A stretch of 64,000 bases of DNA from contig JAUXPH010000015.1 of assembly GCA_030683995.1 (NCBI GenBank), positions 1-64,000 on the forward strand, written 5' to 3'. The notes under the pieces were generated by a model that was not told the origin of the DNA, made no database searches, and saw nothing but the letters and a program-made list of their open reading frames with translations. Below are positions 9,035 to 18,192 of the stretch, piece by piece. The translations under genes and the position numbers were made by a program. Origin of the DNA: Lutibacter sp. GTDB lineage: Bacteria; Bacteroidota; Bacteroidia; Flavobacteriales; Flavobacteriaceae. The stretch's first letter is position 1. The number at the start of each line of letters is the position of its first letter.

Positions 9035-9943
9035 ATGAAGAGAAGAAATTTTATACAAAAATCAACAGCGGCAACTGCATTTTTAACCCTTGGCGGACTC
9101 TCATTGCAATCGTTTGCTTCCAAAAACACCAAACACATCACCATTTTGCACACCAATGATGTGCACAGCCATATTGATCCGTTTCCAATCACCGACAGCC
9201 GATATCCCAATATGGGTGGCGTTGCGCGGCGTGCAACTTTGGTTGAAGCGATCAGGAAAGAAAATCCGAACACCTTATTGTTAGATGCCGGAGATATTTT
9301 TCAAGGAACGCCCTATTTTAATTTTTATGGCGGTGAATTGGAATTTAAATTGATGAGCATGTTAAAATATGATGCGGCCACCATTGGGAATCACGATTTC
9401 GACAATGGCATTGACGGATTGTTTGCGCAATTGCCTCACGCACAATTCGACTTTCTGTCGGCGAATTACGATTTTAAAAACACCGTTTTAAATTCCCACA
9501 TAAAACCTTATAAAATTTTTGTGAAAGACGGCATTAAAATTGGTGTTTTCGGTCTCGGAATAGAACTTCAAGGATTGGTCGACCCAAAAATGTATAAAGA
9601 AACTTTGTATTTGGATCCGCTTGAAATTGCACAGGACATGAGCCGAATTTTAAAAGAAGACGAATATTGTGATTTGGTCATTTGCCTTTCTCATCTTGGT
9701 TATCATTACAAAACAGAAAAAATAAGCGATTTGGAATTGGCTTCAAAAACAAAAAATATCGATTTAATCATCGGCGGCCATACCCATACTTTTTTACCAA
9801 AACCAACGGTCACAAAAAATAGTGTTGGCGAAAATGTGCTGGTAAATCAGGTTGGTTGTTTCGGCCTAAATTTAGGAAGAATAGATTTTTATTTCGATAA
9901 TGATAAAAATCTGGCAAGCAAAGGAAAAAGTATCATCGTTTAA
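9035..9943 (+). CDS. Tat-exported metallophosphatase (5'-nucleotidase N-terminal half)
   Basis: The 302-residue protein is the catalytic half of a UshA-like nucleotidase. It begins with a twin-arginine signal ([10 protein letters not shown]) and a hydrophobic stretch ending ASKN. Di-metal ligands lie in [37 protein letters not shown] and [10 protein letters not shown], the standard calcineurin-like order. It lacks the C-terminal nucleotide-binding domain, which is supplied by the preceding gene. Folding in the cytoplasm with metals before Tat export is consistent with its signal, whereas its partner is a Sec lipoprotein. Confidence 0.93.
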   Translation: MKRRNFIQKSTAATAFLTLGGLSLQSFASKNTKHITILHTNDVHSHIDPFPITDSRYPNMGGVARRATLVEAIRKENPNTLLLDAGDIFQGTPYFNFYGGELEFKLMSMLKYDAATIGNHDFDNGIDGLFAQLPHAQFDFLSANYDFKNTVLNSHIKPYKIFVKDGIKIGVFGLGIELQGLVDPKMYKETLYLDPLEIAQDMSRILKEDEYCDLVICLSHLGYHYKTEKISDLELASKTKNIDLIIGGHTHTFLPKPTVTKNSVGENVLVNQVGCFGLNLGRIDFYFDNDKNLASKGKSIIV

Positions 9944-9957
9944 AAAATTTAAAGAAA

Positions 9958-10998
9958 ATGCGCATAGAAACCGATTTAAAATTAGGATTTACAGATGTTA
10001 TGATTCGTCCAAAACGTTCAACGTTAAGCTCAAGATCCTTGGTTAGCTTAGACAGAGAATTTATTTTTTTGCACAGCAAACAAAAGTGGAGCGGCGTTCC
10101 TGTCATGGCTGCAAATATGGATACAGTCGGCACCTTTGAAATGGCTACCGCGCTGGCAAATCACAAACTTTTTACGGCAATTCACAAACATTATTCTTTG
10201 CAAAAATGGAAAGAGTTTATGCAAACTGCCAGCGAAAAAATAACAGATTATATTGCCGTAAGTTCAGGAATAGGTTCTGCCGATTCAAAAAAATTAGCTG
10301 CCATCTTTAGCCAGCATCCGCAACTTAAATTTATTTGCCTTGATGTTGCAAACGGCTATTCTGAACATTTTGTGAATTTTGTAAAAAAAACCCGAGAACA
10401 ATATCCTGATAAAATAATTATGGCCGGAAATGTGGTTACCGGTGAAATGGTGGAAGAATTGTTATTGGCAGGCGCTGATATGATTAAAGTGGGCATTGGC
10501 CCAGGCTCTGTGTGCACCACCCGAGTTAAAACAGGTGTCGGTTATCCGCAATTGTCAGCAATTATTGAATGCGCCGATGCCGCTCACGGATTGGGCGGAC
10601 AAATAGTTTCCGACGGCGGCTGTAAAATTCCGGGCGATGTGGCTAAAGCATTTGGCGGCGGTGCCGATTTTGTGATGTTGGGCGGTATGTTTGCCGGACA
10701 TACAGAAAGCGGCGGAAAAATTATTGAAATTAATGGAGAAAAATTCAAACAATTTTATGGCATGAGTTCTGAAACCGCTATGAACAAACACGTTGGCGGC
10801 ATTGCAGATTATAGGGCTTCTGAAGGTAAAACTGTTGAAATCCCCTTTCGTGGAGCGGTTGAAAATACCGTTCAGGATATTTTGGGCGGATTGCGTTCAA
10901 CCTGCACATATGTTGGCGCAAGCAGGTTAAAAGAACTCACAAAAAGAACCACTTTTATTCGTGTTCAAGAACAGCACAATGAAATTTTTTCGAAATAA
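9958..10998 (+). CDS. guaC: GMP reductase GuaC
   Basis: GuaC deaminates and reduces GMP to IMP using NADPH, balancing purine pools. The 346-residue barrel has the catalytic Cys186 in [10 protein letters not shown], numbered as in the E. coli and human enzymes, followed by [20 protein letters not shown] and [14 protein letters not shown] phosphate-binding loops. It lacks the CBS-domain insertion of IMP dehydrogenase. It lies 14 bp after the metallophosphatase in the same direction. The three genes form a likely nucleotide-salvage unit, since the pair upstream releases nucleosides from extracellular nucleotides. Confidence 0.96.
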   Translation: MRIETDLKLGFTDVMIRPKRSTLSSRSLVSLDREFIFLHSKQKWSGVPVMAANMDTVGTFEMATALANHKLFTAIHKHYSLQKWKEFMQTASEKITDYIAVSSGIGSADSKKLAAIFSQHPQLKFICLDVANGYSEHFVNFVKKTREQYPDKIIMAGNVVTGEMVEELLLAGADMIKVGIGPGSVCTTRVKTGVGYPQLSAIIECADAAHGLGGQIVSDGGCKIPGDVAKAFGGGADFVMLGGMFAGHTESGGKIIEINGEKFKQFYGMSSETAMNKHVGGIADYRASEGKTVEIPFRGAVENTVQDILGGLRSTCTYVGASRLKELTKRTTFIRVQEQHNEIFSK

Positions 10999-11049
10999 TT
11001 TTTTATAAACACTTCAAATTTAAGCAGTTTATTTTCACCAATATCAGTG

Positions 11050-11709
11050 TTAATTGCTGCTTTTTTCTGTATCTAAAACCATAGACCTGTAAATTAAATA
11101 TTGCGCAATAATGTACGTTCCCATAATTAACACTCCGAAAATCTCTTTTGGAAGGTAAAATTTATTGATGGCCAAAAGCGCATCTGAAATCATAAAAACA
11201 ATCGCTCCAATCAACATCCAAATTGATTTGGCGGATTTCGTTTCTATGTAATTAATCAGCGAAACTACCCCAAACATGGAGATTGTAAATCCGTATATTA
11301 ATACATGAACCAAAAGCTCACCAAGTGAATCCTTCAGGGTGAAAATAAGCAATGACAAAAATATACCAAATGGAATTATAGCGGTTAAAATGTTTAAAAA
11401 TGAAACTTTTTTGATGCGATGTATCACAATTTTTATAAATATAATATGCGCAATCAAAAAAGAAATCAACCCTATTTTAAAAGGAAGTTGCCCTGAATAC
11501 ATTAAAAACACATCTCCAAAAAATGAGAAAATCAACACTGTTGAATACCATTTATTTGTTTCAGAAACCGACTTTGTGTACAAAAATAACAAGGCCAACA
11601 TTACAAAAGGCTTAAATACATAAAGCAGGCCTTCAATCTTAAAGATAATTCCTATCAGGTCTAAAGCAGAAACTAAGATAAATGCAAAAAGCGCAATTTT
11701 TTTAATCAT
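11050..11709 (-). CDS. YhhN family membrane protein (lysoplasmalogenase-like)
   Basis: A 219-residue integral membrane protein with about eight hydrophobic segments. It matches the YhhN/TMEM86 family, whose animal members hydrolyse the vinyl-ether bond of lysoplasmalogen; bacterial roles are mostly untested. I placed the start at ATG 11709 (MIKKIALFAF) because the longer frame from 11745 would overlap the cytochrome gene and adds a poorly hydrophobic leader. It follows the 12-heme cytochrome gene by 11 bp and may share its transcript, though a functional link is not evident. Confidence 0.8.
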   Translation of the reverse strand: MIKKIALFAFILVSALDLIGIIFKIEGLLYVFKPFVMLALLFLYTKSVSETNKWYSTVLIFSFFGDVFLMYSGQLPFKIGLISFLIAHIIFIKIVIHRIKKVSFLNILTAIIPFGIFLSLLIFTLKDSLGELLVHVLIYGFTISMFGVVSLINYIETKSAKSIWMLIGAIVFMISDALLAINKFYLPKEIFGVLIMGTYIIAQYLIYRSMVLDTEKSSN

Positions 11710-11720
11710 TTTAAAAAGTT

Positions 11721-13616
11721 TTATTTCCAGCTTGGCAATATACAACTTTTATCCAATTTTTTCAACAAAGGTTTAATGCCGTTAACTAAACTTTGTTTCA
11801 TCACTTTAGAATCGTCTTTGTGGCATTGCAAACAAGCGCCAACCAACAATAATTGCTGTTGTTCATTAACTGTGAAAGGCCTAAAATCCAGTCTCGTTGA
11901 ATTGATGACACCTTTTTTAGGCGCAGTTAAAAATGGAATCCAGGCATCTTCAGGCAAGTTGTCATTTGGATTATTTGCATATTCCGGCGTAAAATTCCAT
12001 TTCCCTTTGCCGTTTTCAACATCATATTCCAATTTTCCATTTCCGTAACCCAAAGTTGCCGAATTTGCGTGGCACGACTTGCAATCACGCACGCTTTTGG
12101 TGATTGTATGCGGGGAATTCGCAGCATACAATCTGAAAAAAGAAACATCCTTTCCAATTTCCTTTCCTGCATAACTTCCTTTGTCAATTGTTAAAATCAT
12201 TCCTGGAATAGCAGGTTCAATATGCCTTTTGTTTTTAGATTCCCTAACGCCCATTGCGGGAAGTGATGAGGAAAATTCGGCAACATGTTCTCTCCACTGG
12301 CCTTTTCCATATTTTAAATCCAATAAATCGAAAGCGCGAGGCTCATTTTTGTCGTATTGATTATGACAACCAATGCAACGCGATGTCCACGACGAATGGC
12401 AAGTGGCGCAACTTACATTTTTATGGGCATTGTCTCGGGAACAAACTTCCGACTGAGGTTTTAACTTGTGAATTTTACCGTCCTTTTTACCAATTAAAAA
12501 TGCATTTCCTGCAGCATCTACATAAGTGTTCACCAATGGGTGCTTGCCATTTTCAACAGTAATAATAGGTTTGTCAGTATGTTTATAATCACGATGCAAA
12601 AAAACCAACAAGCTTTCTGCATCTAACTTGCTGTACACCGTGGTATTTGGTTTGTCTTTAAAATGACAATCGGAGCATTGCAGTTTTACGGCTTGTTCTG
12701 CGTGGGCATATTTTTTTCCGTCGCCCATAACTTCGTGTGAGGAATGGCAATCTACGCACAACAAACCTTTGTTATGATGCAAATCTTCTCCTATATATTT
12801 ATAAACGCGTTTGTCTTCAGAAACTTTAAAACCATTATTTTGTGGCATTTCTTTTTCATCCAACACCGTTTCCTGCCAACCTTCATAATTGGTAGAAATT
12901 CTGCTCGATCGACTGTGGCAGCCATAACAATGCTCATTTCTAACAAATATATTTGTGGCGGGGTGAAATTTTGGCAAAACTTTTTTATTCGAACTTAAAT
13001 ACTTTTGCAAATCGTTTTTCGCTTCTTTGGAATAATTTAAGTGACAGGCATTGCAACCTCCGTCCCTGCTTAATTGGGTAATTTCACCAAATTCCGTTTT
13101 TTCGGCGCCTAAGTGACAATTGGCGCATAAATCCCTGATGTGTTTATCGGCTGCTGAGTTTTTAACATCTTTTATATGATAATGTTTGTCGGGTGAATCA
13201 GCTTCGCCAAAAATGTATTTATCCACAGCTACCAAACCGCTGTTGGTGGTCATCAAAGAATTTTCGATTTTAGCCAGTTCATTTGGATGACATTTTCCGC
13301 AGGTTTCTTTGGCATCGGCCAAATTTCCGGGAATTAATACCATTCCTTTATGTGAATCATCTTTATCTAAAGTGTTGGGATTTCCCAAATGACAACTTAT
13401 GCAACCAATGAGTTCCGGATTGTGATAATCAGAATCTCCTTTGGTGCCCATGTGACAGTTTTGGCAAGATTCTTTACCTATATTCTCAATTTTGATATAC
13501 TTTCCTTCTTCAACAAAGTTTTTCTGAAAATAATTTTTACCCTTCAAAATAAATAGTACAATAAACAGCGCAATGACTAGGGTAAAACCGGCTATTTTGA
13601 TATGTTTTATTTTCAT
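11721..13616 (-). CDS. Membrane-anchored dodecaheme cytochrome c
   Basis: The 631-residue protein carries twelve CXXCH heme-attachment motifs, with first cysteines at residues 51, 72, 106, 164, 188, 230, 287, 314, 403, 414, 512 and 595. One hydrophobic segment (about 8-24) acts as an uncleaved anchor, leaving the heme domain in the periplasm. It is divergent from the molybdopterin oxidoreductase operon across a 264-bp regulatory gap, so it probably carries electrons to or from that enzyme or directly transforms a sulfur or nitrogen compound. Octaheme tetrathionate reductases and hydroxylamine-type enzymes are smaller relatives in style. I cannot name the family, and no CXXCK active-site heme is present. 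Confidence 0.9.
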   Translation of the reverse strand: MKIKHIKIAGFTLVIALFIVLFILKGKNYFQKNFVEEGKYIKIENIGKESCQNCHMGTKGDSDYHNPELIGCISCHLGNPNTLDKDDSHKGMVLIPGNLADAKETCGKCHPNELAKIENSLMTTNSGLVAVDKYIFGEADSPDKHYHIKDVKNSAADKHIRDLCANCHLGAEKTEFGEITQLSRDGGCNACHLNYSKEAKNDLQKYLSSNKKVLPKFHPATNIFVRNEHCYGCHSRSSRISTNYEGWQETVLDEKEMPQNNGFKVSEDKRVYKYIGEDLHHNKGLLCVDCHSSHEVMGDGKKYAHAEQAVKLQCSDCHFKDKPNTTVYSKLDAESLLVFLHRDYKHTDKPIITVENGKHPLVNTYVDAAGNAFLIGKKDGKIHKLKPQSEVCSRDNAHKNVSCATCHSSWTSRCIGCHNQYDKNEPRAFDLLDLKYGKGQWREHVAEFSSSLPAMGVRESKNKRHIEPAIPGMILTIDKGSYAGKEIGKDVSFFRLYAANSPHTITKSVRDCKSCHANSATLGYGNGKLEYDVENGKGKWNFTPEYANNPNDNLPEDAWIPFLTAPKKGVINSTRLDFRPFTVNEQQQLLLVGACLQCHKDDSKVMKQSLVNGIKPLLKKLDKSCILPSWK

Positions 13617-13632
13617 TTGTACAGTTATGAAA

Positions 13633-13640
13633 CAAATTTA
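13633..13640 (-). promoter_or_regulatory. -7 box of cytochrome promoter
   Basis: TAAATTTG on the minus strand, 17 bp from the cytochrome ATG, with a TTG 21 nt upstream as a possible -33 element. Unlike the three palindrome-bearing promoters, no inverted repeat lies at the matching position. Confidence 0.5.
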
Positions 13641-13769
13641 CAATAAATAAAATTTAAGCGCCAATAATAAAATAATAGTTGCTTAAAAAGTAATTCGTTT
13701 TAAAAGAGTATATTAACACACTAAAGCGACTTTTATCACATATATAATGTTGAATTTCAGACTGTCAAT

Positions 13770-13783
13770 GTAACAATTGTTAC
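13770..13783 (+). promoter_or_regulatory. Distal palindrome GTAACAATTGTTAC upstream of the molybdoenzyme operon
   Basis: A perfect 14-bp inverted repeat in the divergent gap, with the half-site geometry of Crp/Fnr-family operators. The same GTAAC-N4-GTTAC pattern recurs at 20276-20289 and 40754-40767. Its centre is 32 bp upstream of the proximal palindrome. It could also act on the divergent cytochrome gene. Confidence 0.75.
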
Positions 13784-13801
13784 CGTTTTTAACTATGTTT
13801 A

Positions 13802-13815
13802 ATGACATTTGTCAT
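13802..13815 (+). promoter_or_regulatory. Proximal palindrome ATGACATTTGTCAT upstream of the molybdoenzyme operon
   Basis: Inverted repeat ATGACA-N2-TGTCAT whose centre lies 29.5 bp upstream of the first base of the -7-like box at 13838. That would be near -41.5, the class II activator position. Matching elements with identical spacing occur upstream of 20408 and of the SQR gene. Confidence 0.75.
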
Positions 13816-13837
13816 CCTATAAACTTGTATCTGTAAA

Positions 13838-13845
13838 TACCTTTA
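13838..13845 (+). promoter_or_regulatory. -7-like box of the molybdoenzyme operon promoter
   Basis: TACCTTTA, one base from TAnnTTTG and followed by C. The same TAnnTTTAC form occurs at the SQR promoter. An imperfect box with no -33 TTG suits an activator-dependent promoter. Confidence 0.55.
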
Positions 13846-13880
13846 CATCCGAAATAAATTAGAAATAAATTATCATACTT

Positions 13881-16124
13881 ATGACTACTTCAAGAAGAAA
13901 ATTTATCAAAATTTCTGCTTTAGGTTTAGGAGCTGTAGCAGCATCAACAACTGCAATAAATATGTTTGGATCCAATTCATATATAGATGAATTGGTTAAA
14001 CAAAATGTTTCCAAAAAATTTAAAAGAACCGCCACCTATTGCGAAGTTTGTTTTTGGAAGTGTGCCGCCTGGACGTATACAAATGAAGACGGAGAAATTA
14101 AAAAAATTATTGGCAACGACGACGATTCCCATAGTTACGGTCGATTATGTCCGAGAGGAACAGGAGGCGTTGGAATGTATACTGATGAAGATCGACTTAA
14201 AACGCCTTTAATCAGAACAACCGTAAACGGTGAACAAACATTCAGAAAAGCAAGTTGGGATGAAGCCCTTGATTTAATAGCCTCGAAATTTAAAGGCATT
14301 AAAGAAACTCATGGCGCAGAATCCATTGCTTTAATCAAACATGGAGCTCCCGGTTCGCATTTAGAACATCTTTTGAAAGCGTTTGGATCGGACACAATTG
14401 CTGAGCCAGCTTATGCACAATGCAGAGGACCGCGTGAAACTGGCTTTAATTTAACTTTTGGCTCTTGGGTAGGCTCACCGGAACCTACAGATATTAGAGA
14501 CACAAAATGTTTGGTGCTGATAGGTTCACATATTGGCGAAAATATGCACAACTCTCAAGTTCAGGAAATGTCTGACGCCATTGATAGTGGTGCCACTATT
14601 ATTACTGTTGATCCTAGACTTTCAACGGCAGCAAGCAAATCGAAATTTTGGCTTGCCATTAAACCTGCAACCGATATCGCTTTAATGCTTTCTTGGATGA
14701 ATGTTTTAATAGAAGAAGGCATTTATGATAAAGAATACATCAACAAATATGCAACAGGTTTTGATGAATTGAAAAAACATGTGAGCCAATTCACACCAGA
14801 ATGGGCTTACGGAATTACCACCATAAAACCTGACGTGATAAGAGAAACCGCACGAGCTATGGCGCATGCCGCTCCTGCTGTAATTATTCATCCCGGCCGG
14901 CACGTAGTTTGGTATGGTGATGATTCACAAAGAGCAAGAGCGATGGCCATTTTAAATGCGTTATTGGGTTCTTGGGGAAGACGTGGCGGTTTTTACTTTA
15001 AAGAAGCCGCTAAAGTTCCTAATTTTCCAGCACCAGCTTATCCGGAGCCAAAATGGGGATGGAAAGAAATTGGAGAGAAATATCCTTTGGCGCAAATGGG
15101 AATTACCAATGAAGTTATGAAATGCATGCTTCCTGATAAAGACAATAAATATCCGGTAAAAGCATTAATGGTTGCAGGCACAAACATCACCAAAGCGATG
15201 CCGAACAAAAAATTGTTGGAAGACGCTATGGATGCATTAGATTTTATGGTTGTTATTGACACGATGCCGATGGATGTAACCGGTTATGCAGACGTTGTTT
15301 TACCAGAATGCACTTATTTAGAACGTTACGATGATATTCGTTCCGCAACCAACAGAGAACCTTCCATTGCCATTAGAGTACCTGCAGTTGAGCCAAAATA
15401 CGACTCAAAACCTGCTTGGTGGATGGCCAAACAAATTGGTGAGCGTTTAGGCTTGGGCGCTTATTTTAACTATGATGATTTCAAAGAAGTGATTGAATGG
15501 CAGTTGAAAGAAATGGGAACTTCTTTAGAGGAAATGGAAAAAATAGGCGTAAAAAATTATCCTCGCAAATCTGGACCAATGTATATAAATGAAGATGAAA
15601 CGTATCATTTTCCTACAGATAACGGAAAAATTCATCTTTATTCCCAGGAATTAAAAGATTTAGGATTTGACCCATTACCAAATTACACAAAACACCCAGA
15701 ACCGCCTCAAGGTTTTTACAGATTAAACTATGGAAGAGCTCCAATGCACACTTTCAGCAGAACTGCAAATAACCCTAACTTAAACGATTTGAAAAAAGAA
15801 AATGACCTTTGGGTAAATCCGAAAGTTGCCAGAATCATTGGGTTGAAATCGGGCCAGGAAGTTTGGCTAAAAAATCAGGATGATATTATTTCCACATTTT
15901 CAATAAAAGTGAGAGTTACTGAAAGAGTTCGTTGGGATTCTGTATATATGGTGCACGGCTTCGGACACCAAAACAAAGAATTAAGCCGAGCCAACGGAAA
16001 AGGAATTAACGATACGGAACTAATTACCAAAGTATTCACCGATCCAATTATGGGCGGAACCGGAATGAGAGGAAATTTTGTTGCCATTTTAACTGAAAAC
16101 CCTTATAAAAATACTGAGATATGA
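13881..16124 (+). CDS. Tat-exported molybdopterin oxidoreductase, polysulfide/thiosulfate reductase type catalytic subunit
   Basis: The 747-residue catalytic subunit of a periplasmic molybdo-bis(pyranopterin guanine dinucleotide) enzyme. A twin-arginine signal (SRRKFIK, residues 4-10) precedes a [4Fe-4S] site Cys54, Cys57, Cys61, Cys90 and a probable molybdenum-ligating Cys181 in AYAQCRGPR. Length, Tat signal, Cys ligand and the following FeS and NrfD subunits match the PsrA/PhsA branch, whose members reduce polysulfide or thiosulfate; relatives oxidise sulfur compounds or act on tetrathionate. The neighbouring rhodaneses and YeeE proteins support a sulfur substrate. Substrate and direction are inferred, not shown. 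Its stop overlaps the next start by 4 bp. Confidence 0.9.
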   Translation: MTTSRRKFIKISALGLGAVAASTTAINMFGSNSYIDELVKQNVSKKFKRTATYCEVCFWKCAAWTYTNEDGEIKKIIGNDDDSHSYGRLCPRGTGGVGMYTDEDRLKTPLIRTTVNGEQTFRKASWDEALDLIASKFKGIKETHGAESIALIKHGAPGSHLEHLLKAFGSDTIAEPAYAQCRGPRETGFNLTFGSWVGSPEPTDIRDTKCLVLIGSHIGENMHNSQVQEMSDAIDSGATIITVDPRLSTAASKSKFWLAIKPATDIALMLSWMNVLIEEGIYDKEYINKYATGFDELKKHVSQFTPEWAYGITTIKPDVIRETARAMAHAAPAVIIHPGRHVVWYGDDSQRARAMAILNALLGSWGRRGGFYFKEAAKVPNFPAPAYPEPKWGWKEIGEKYPLAQMGITNEVMKCMLPDKDNKYPVKALMVAGTNITKAMPNKKLLEDAMDALDFMVVIDTMPMDVTGYADVVLPECTYLERYDDIRSATNREPSIAIRVPAVEPKYDSKPAWWMAKQIGERLGLGAYFNYDDFKEVIEWQLKEMGTSLEEMEKIGVKNYPRKSGPMYINEDETYHFPTDNGKIHLYSQELKDLGFDPLPNYTKHPEPPQGFYRLNYGRAPMHTFSRTANNPNLNDLKKENDLWVNPKVARIIGLKSGQEVWLKNQDDIISTFSIKVRVTERVRWDSVYMVHGFGHQNKELSRANGKGINDTELITKVFTDPIMGGTGMRGNFVAILTENPYKNTEI

Positions 16125-16654
16125 GATATGCAATGATAATTGACACTTTAAAATGTGTTGGATGTAGTGATTGCGTTGTTGCTTGTCAAACCGAAAACGA
16201 CGTGCCAATAGGGTATTGCAGAGATTGGATTACTGAAACCGTAAATGGTTCCTATCCAAATCTGGAATTAGAATTAAAATCTGAAAGATGCAACCATTGC
16301 GACAATGCGCCTTGCGTAAGATGTTGCCCAACTGGCGCAAGCTATGTTGGCGTTGGCGGAATCGTTTTGGTCACTGCCAATGAATGTATTGGTTGTGGCG
16401 CTTGCATAGAATCTTGTCCTTACGATGCACGTTACCAACATCCTGATGGTTATGTAGATAAATGCACCTTCTGTCATCACAGATTAGAAAAAGGACAACT
16501 ACCTGCTTGTGTATCTGTTTGTCCAACAAAATGTATGTATTTCGGAGATTTAGACAATCCGAATAGCGAAGTTTCACAATTACTAAAAAATAGAAAACAT
16601 AAAACATTGGCTCCTGAAGCAGGAACCAACCCACACGTTTTTTACTTAATTTAA
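16121..16654 (+). CDS. Four-cluster [4Fe-4S] electron-transfer subunit, PsrB/PhsB type
   Basis: The 177-residue subunit passes electrons between the molybdoenzyme and the membrane quinone subunit. Four cysteine groups are visible: CVGCSDCVVAC (12-22), CNHCDNAPCVRCCP (about 57-70), CIGCGACIESCP (about 89-100) and CTFCHHRLEKGQLPACVSVCP (about 114-134, cited here in parts). It has no signal peptide, so it would be exported bound to the Tat-dependent catalytic subunit, as known for PsrAB and DmsAB. Start and upstream stop overlap (ATGA), giving tight coupling. Confidence 0.93.
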   Translation: MRYAMIIDTLKCVGCSDCVVACQTENDVPIGYCRDWITETVNGSYPNLELELKSERCNHCDNAPCVRCCPTGASYVGVGGIVLVTANECIGCGACIESCPYDARYQHPDGYVDKCTFCHHRLEKGQLPACVSVCPTKCMYFGDLDNPNSEVSQLLKNRKHKTLAPEAGTNPHVFYLI

Positions 16655-16664
16655 TATTAAAATT

Positions 16665-17624
16665 ATGCAAGAAGAATTATTTACAAGCGGAAGAAATATT
16701 CCTCATATAGATCCTTCATTAGAAATTTGGCACTGGCCAATATCGCTTTACCTATTTTTGGGAGGAATAGCTGCGGGAATCCTGTTTTTTGCAGCCCTTT
16801 TTTATGTACTGGGAAAAGAAAAAGAGTATCCGGCGGCTGTTAAATTTGCCTCAATCATACCTCCAATTGCTTTATCAATAGGGTTGTTGGCATTGGTTTA
16901 TGATTTAACGCATAAATTATACACTTGGAGGTTGTACACCACCTTTAGAATTGAATCCCCAATGTCTTGGGGTGCTTGGGTATTGCTGATTGTGACGCCA
17001 CTTTCATTTTTTTGGTTATTCAGTTATTATGCTGAAATTTATCCTAAAACAGAAGGAAAGTTGCAATTATTGAAAAAATTCAAATTTTTGGCAACTTTTG
17101 AACAATTTTTAAAAACCAACAGATTATACATTGCTTATGCATTAATTCCTTTAACCTTGGTTTTAGGTGTTTATACAGGCATTTTACTTTCGGCTTTTAA
17201 TGCAAGACCGCTATGGAACAATGCCATTTTAGGACCATTATTTTTAACATCCGGACTTTCAACAGGTGCTGCCGCTATTATTTTAATGGCAAAAACCAAA
17301 AAGGAAAAACATTTGTTCAGCAAAATAGATTTGGCATTAATTATTGTTGAATTGGCTTTAATCGTTCATATGATAATGGGATACTATGCCGGTTCGCAAG
17401 TACAGCTAGAAGCGATGCAATTATTGGTTGGCGGTGATTTTACACTCATGTTTTTTGGTTTTGTGGTAATTCTCGGATTAATTATCCCAGCCACACTTGA
17501 GCTTATAGAACTTATTGGCTATAAAGTTCCTGTAATAGTGCCTGCAATGCTGGTTATTCTGGGCGGATTAATATTTAGATTTGTAATGGTAGAAGCCGGA
17601 CAACTAACCCGTTTTCTATATTAA
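16665..17624 (+). CDS. NrfD/PsrC-type quinone-interacting membrane subunit
   Basis: A 319-residue integral membrane protein with about eight transmembrane segments (near 27-49, 57-80, 99-120, 152-172, 186-206, 219-240, 252-274 and 283-304). This matches PsrC, which oxidises or reduces menaquinone on behalf of the molybdoenzyme. Charged residues within helices, such as the DLTHKLYTWR loop after helix 2, are typical of the quinone pocket region. It lies 10 bp after the FeS subunit and completes a three-subunit complex. Confidence 0.92.
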   Translation: MQEELFTSGRNIPHIDPSLEIWHWPISLYLFLGGIAAGILFFAALFYVLGKEKEYPAAVKFASIIPPIALSIGLLALVYDLTHKLYTWRLYTTFRIESPMSWGAWVLLIVTPLSFFWLFSYYAEIYPKTEGKLQLLKKFKFLATFEQFLKTNRLYIAYALIPLTLVLGVYTGILLSAFNARPLWNNAILGPLFLTSGLSTGAAAIILMAKTKKEKHLFSKIDLALIIVELALIVHMIMGYYAGSQVQLEAMQLLVGGDFTLMFFGFVVILGLIIPATLELIELIGYKVPVIVPAMLVILGGLIFRFVMVEAGQLTRFLY

Positions 17625-17635
17625 AACAAGAAATC

Positions 17636-18169
17636 ATGAAAAAAGAATTAAAACAAAAAAGTAAGCACATTTATTGGAATCCTTATTATGGAGGTTTTTT
17701 ATTGGGAATTCTAATCTTGTTTACCTTTTATTTAACAGGTAGAGGTCTAGGGGCCAGCGGCGCCATGAAAAGTAGCGTTGTTTCTATTATTGAATCTGTC
17801 GCGCCAACGCATGCCGAAGAAAGCAGCTATTACAGTAAATTTATAACTGAAGATGAATCCCCAATGAAAAACTGGCTGGTATTTGAAACACTGGGCGTTT
17901 TGATTGGTGCATTTATATCTGGTGGCTTAAGTGGAAGAATTGGCTGGAGAATTCAACATTCTCCTAAAATTACAAGCAAACGCAGACTTGTATTTGCGGT
18001 AATTGGCGGTGTTTTATTTGGACTGGGCGCGCAAATTGCACGTGGCTGCACAAGTGGTGCTGCATTAAGCGGCATGGCTGTACTTTCAACGGGAGGCTTT
18101 ATCACCATGCTGGCCATTTTTGGTTCGGCGTATGCAACGGCTTACTTCTTTAGAAAAAATTGGATTTAA
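17636..18169 (+). CDS. YeeE/YedE family half-size transporter, first subunit
   Basis: A 177-residue membrane protein of the DUF395 (YeeE/YedE) family, whose full-length members such as TsuA take up thiosulfate through a relay of cysteines. The N-terminal TGRGLGASGAMKS loop and the C-terminal IARGCTSGAALSG loop with Cys138 are the family signatures. It contains about four hydrophobic segments, half the usual number, and pairs with the next gene. Such split pairs accompany sulfide-responsive operons in other bacteria. Likely role: moving thiosulfate, sulfane sulfur or another sulfur anion across the inner membrane. Confidence 0.9.
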   Translation: MKKELKQKSKHIYWNPYYGGFLLGILILFTFYLTGRGLGASGAMKSSVVSIIESVAPTHAEESSYYSKFITEDESPMKNWLVFETLGVLIGAFISGGLSGRIGWRIQHSPKITSKRRLVFAVIGGVLFGLGAQIARGCTSGAALSGMAVLSTGGFITMLAIFGSAYATAYFFRKNWI

Positions 18170-18192
18170 TTAAATAAAAAAATAAAAAAATT

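Noticed and set aside
11000-11060. Terminator between guaC and the YhhN gene
   Set aside because: AGCAG and CTGCT arms exist but are separated by a loop of nearly 30 nt, too weak to call.
11050-11709. YhhN membrane protein as part of the sulfur system
   Set aside because: It only follows the cytochrome gene by 11 bp. No sequence feature links it to sulfur or electron transfer.
13617-13760. Palindrome-controlled promoter for the cytochrome gene
   Set aside because: The cytochrome has a -7 box at 13633-13640, but no inverted repeat lies about 29.5 bp upstream of it. The shared GTAAC site is some 135 bp away.
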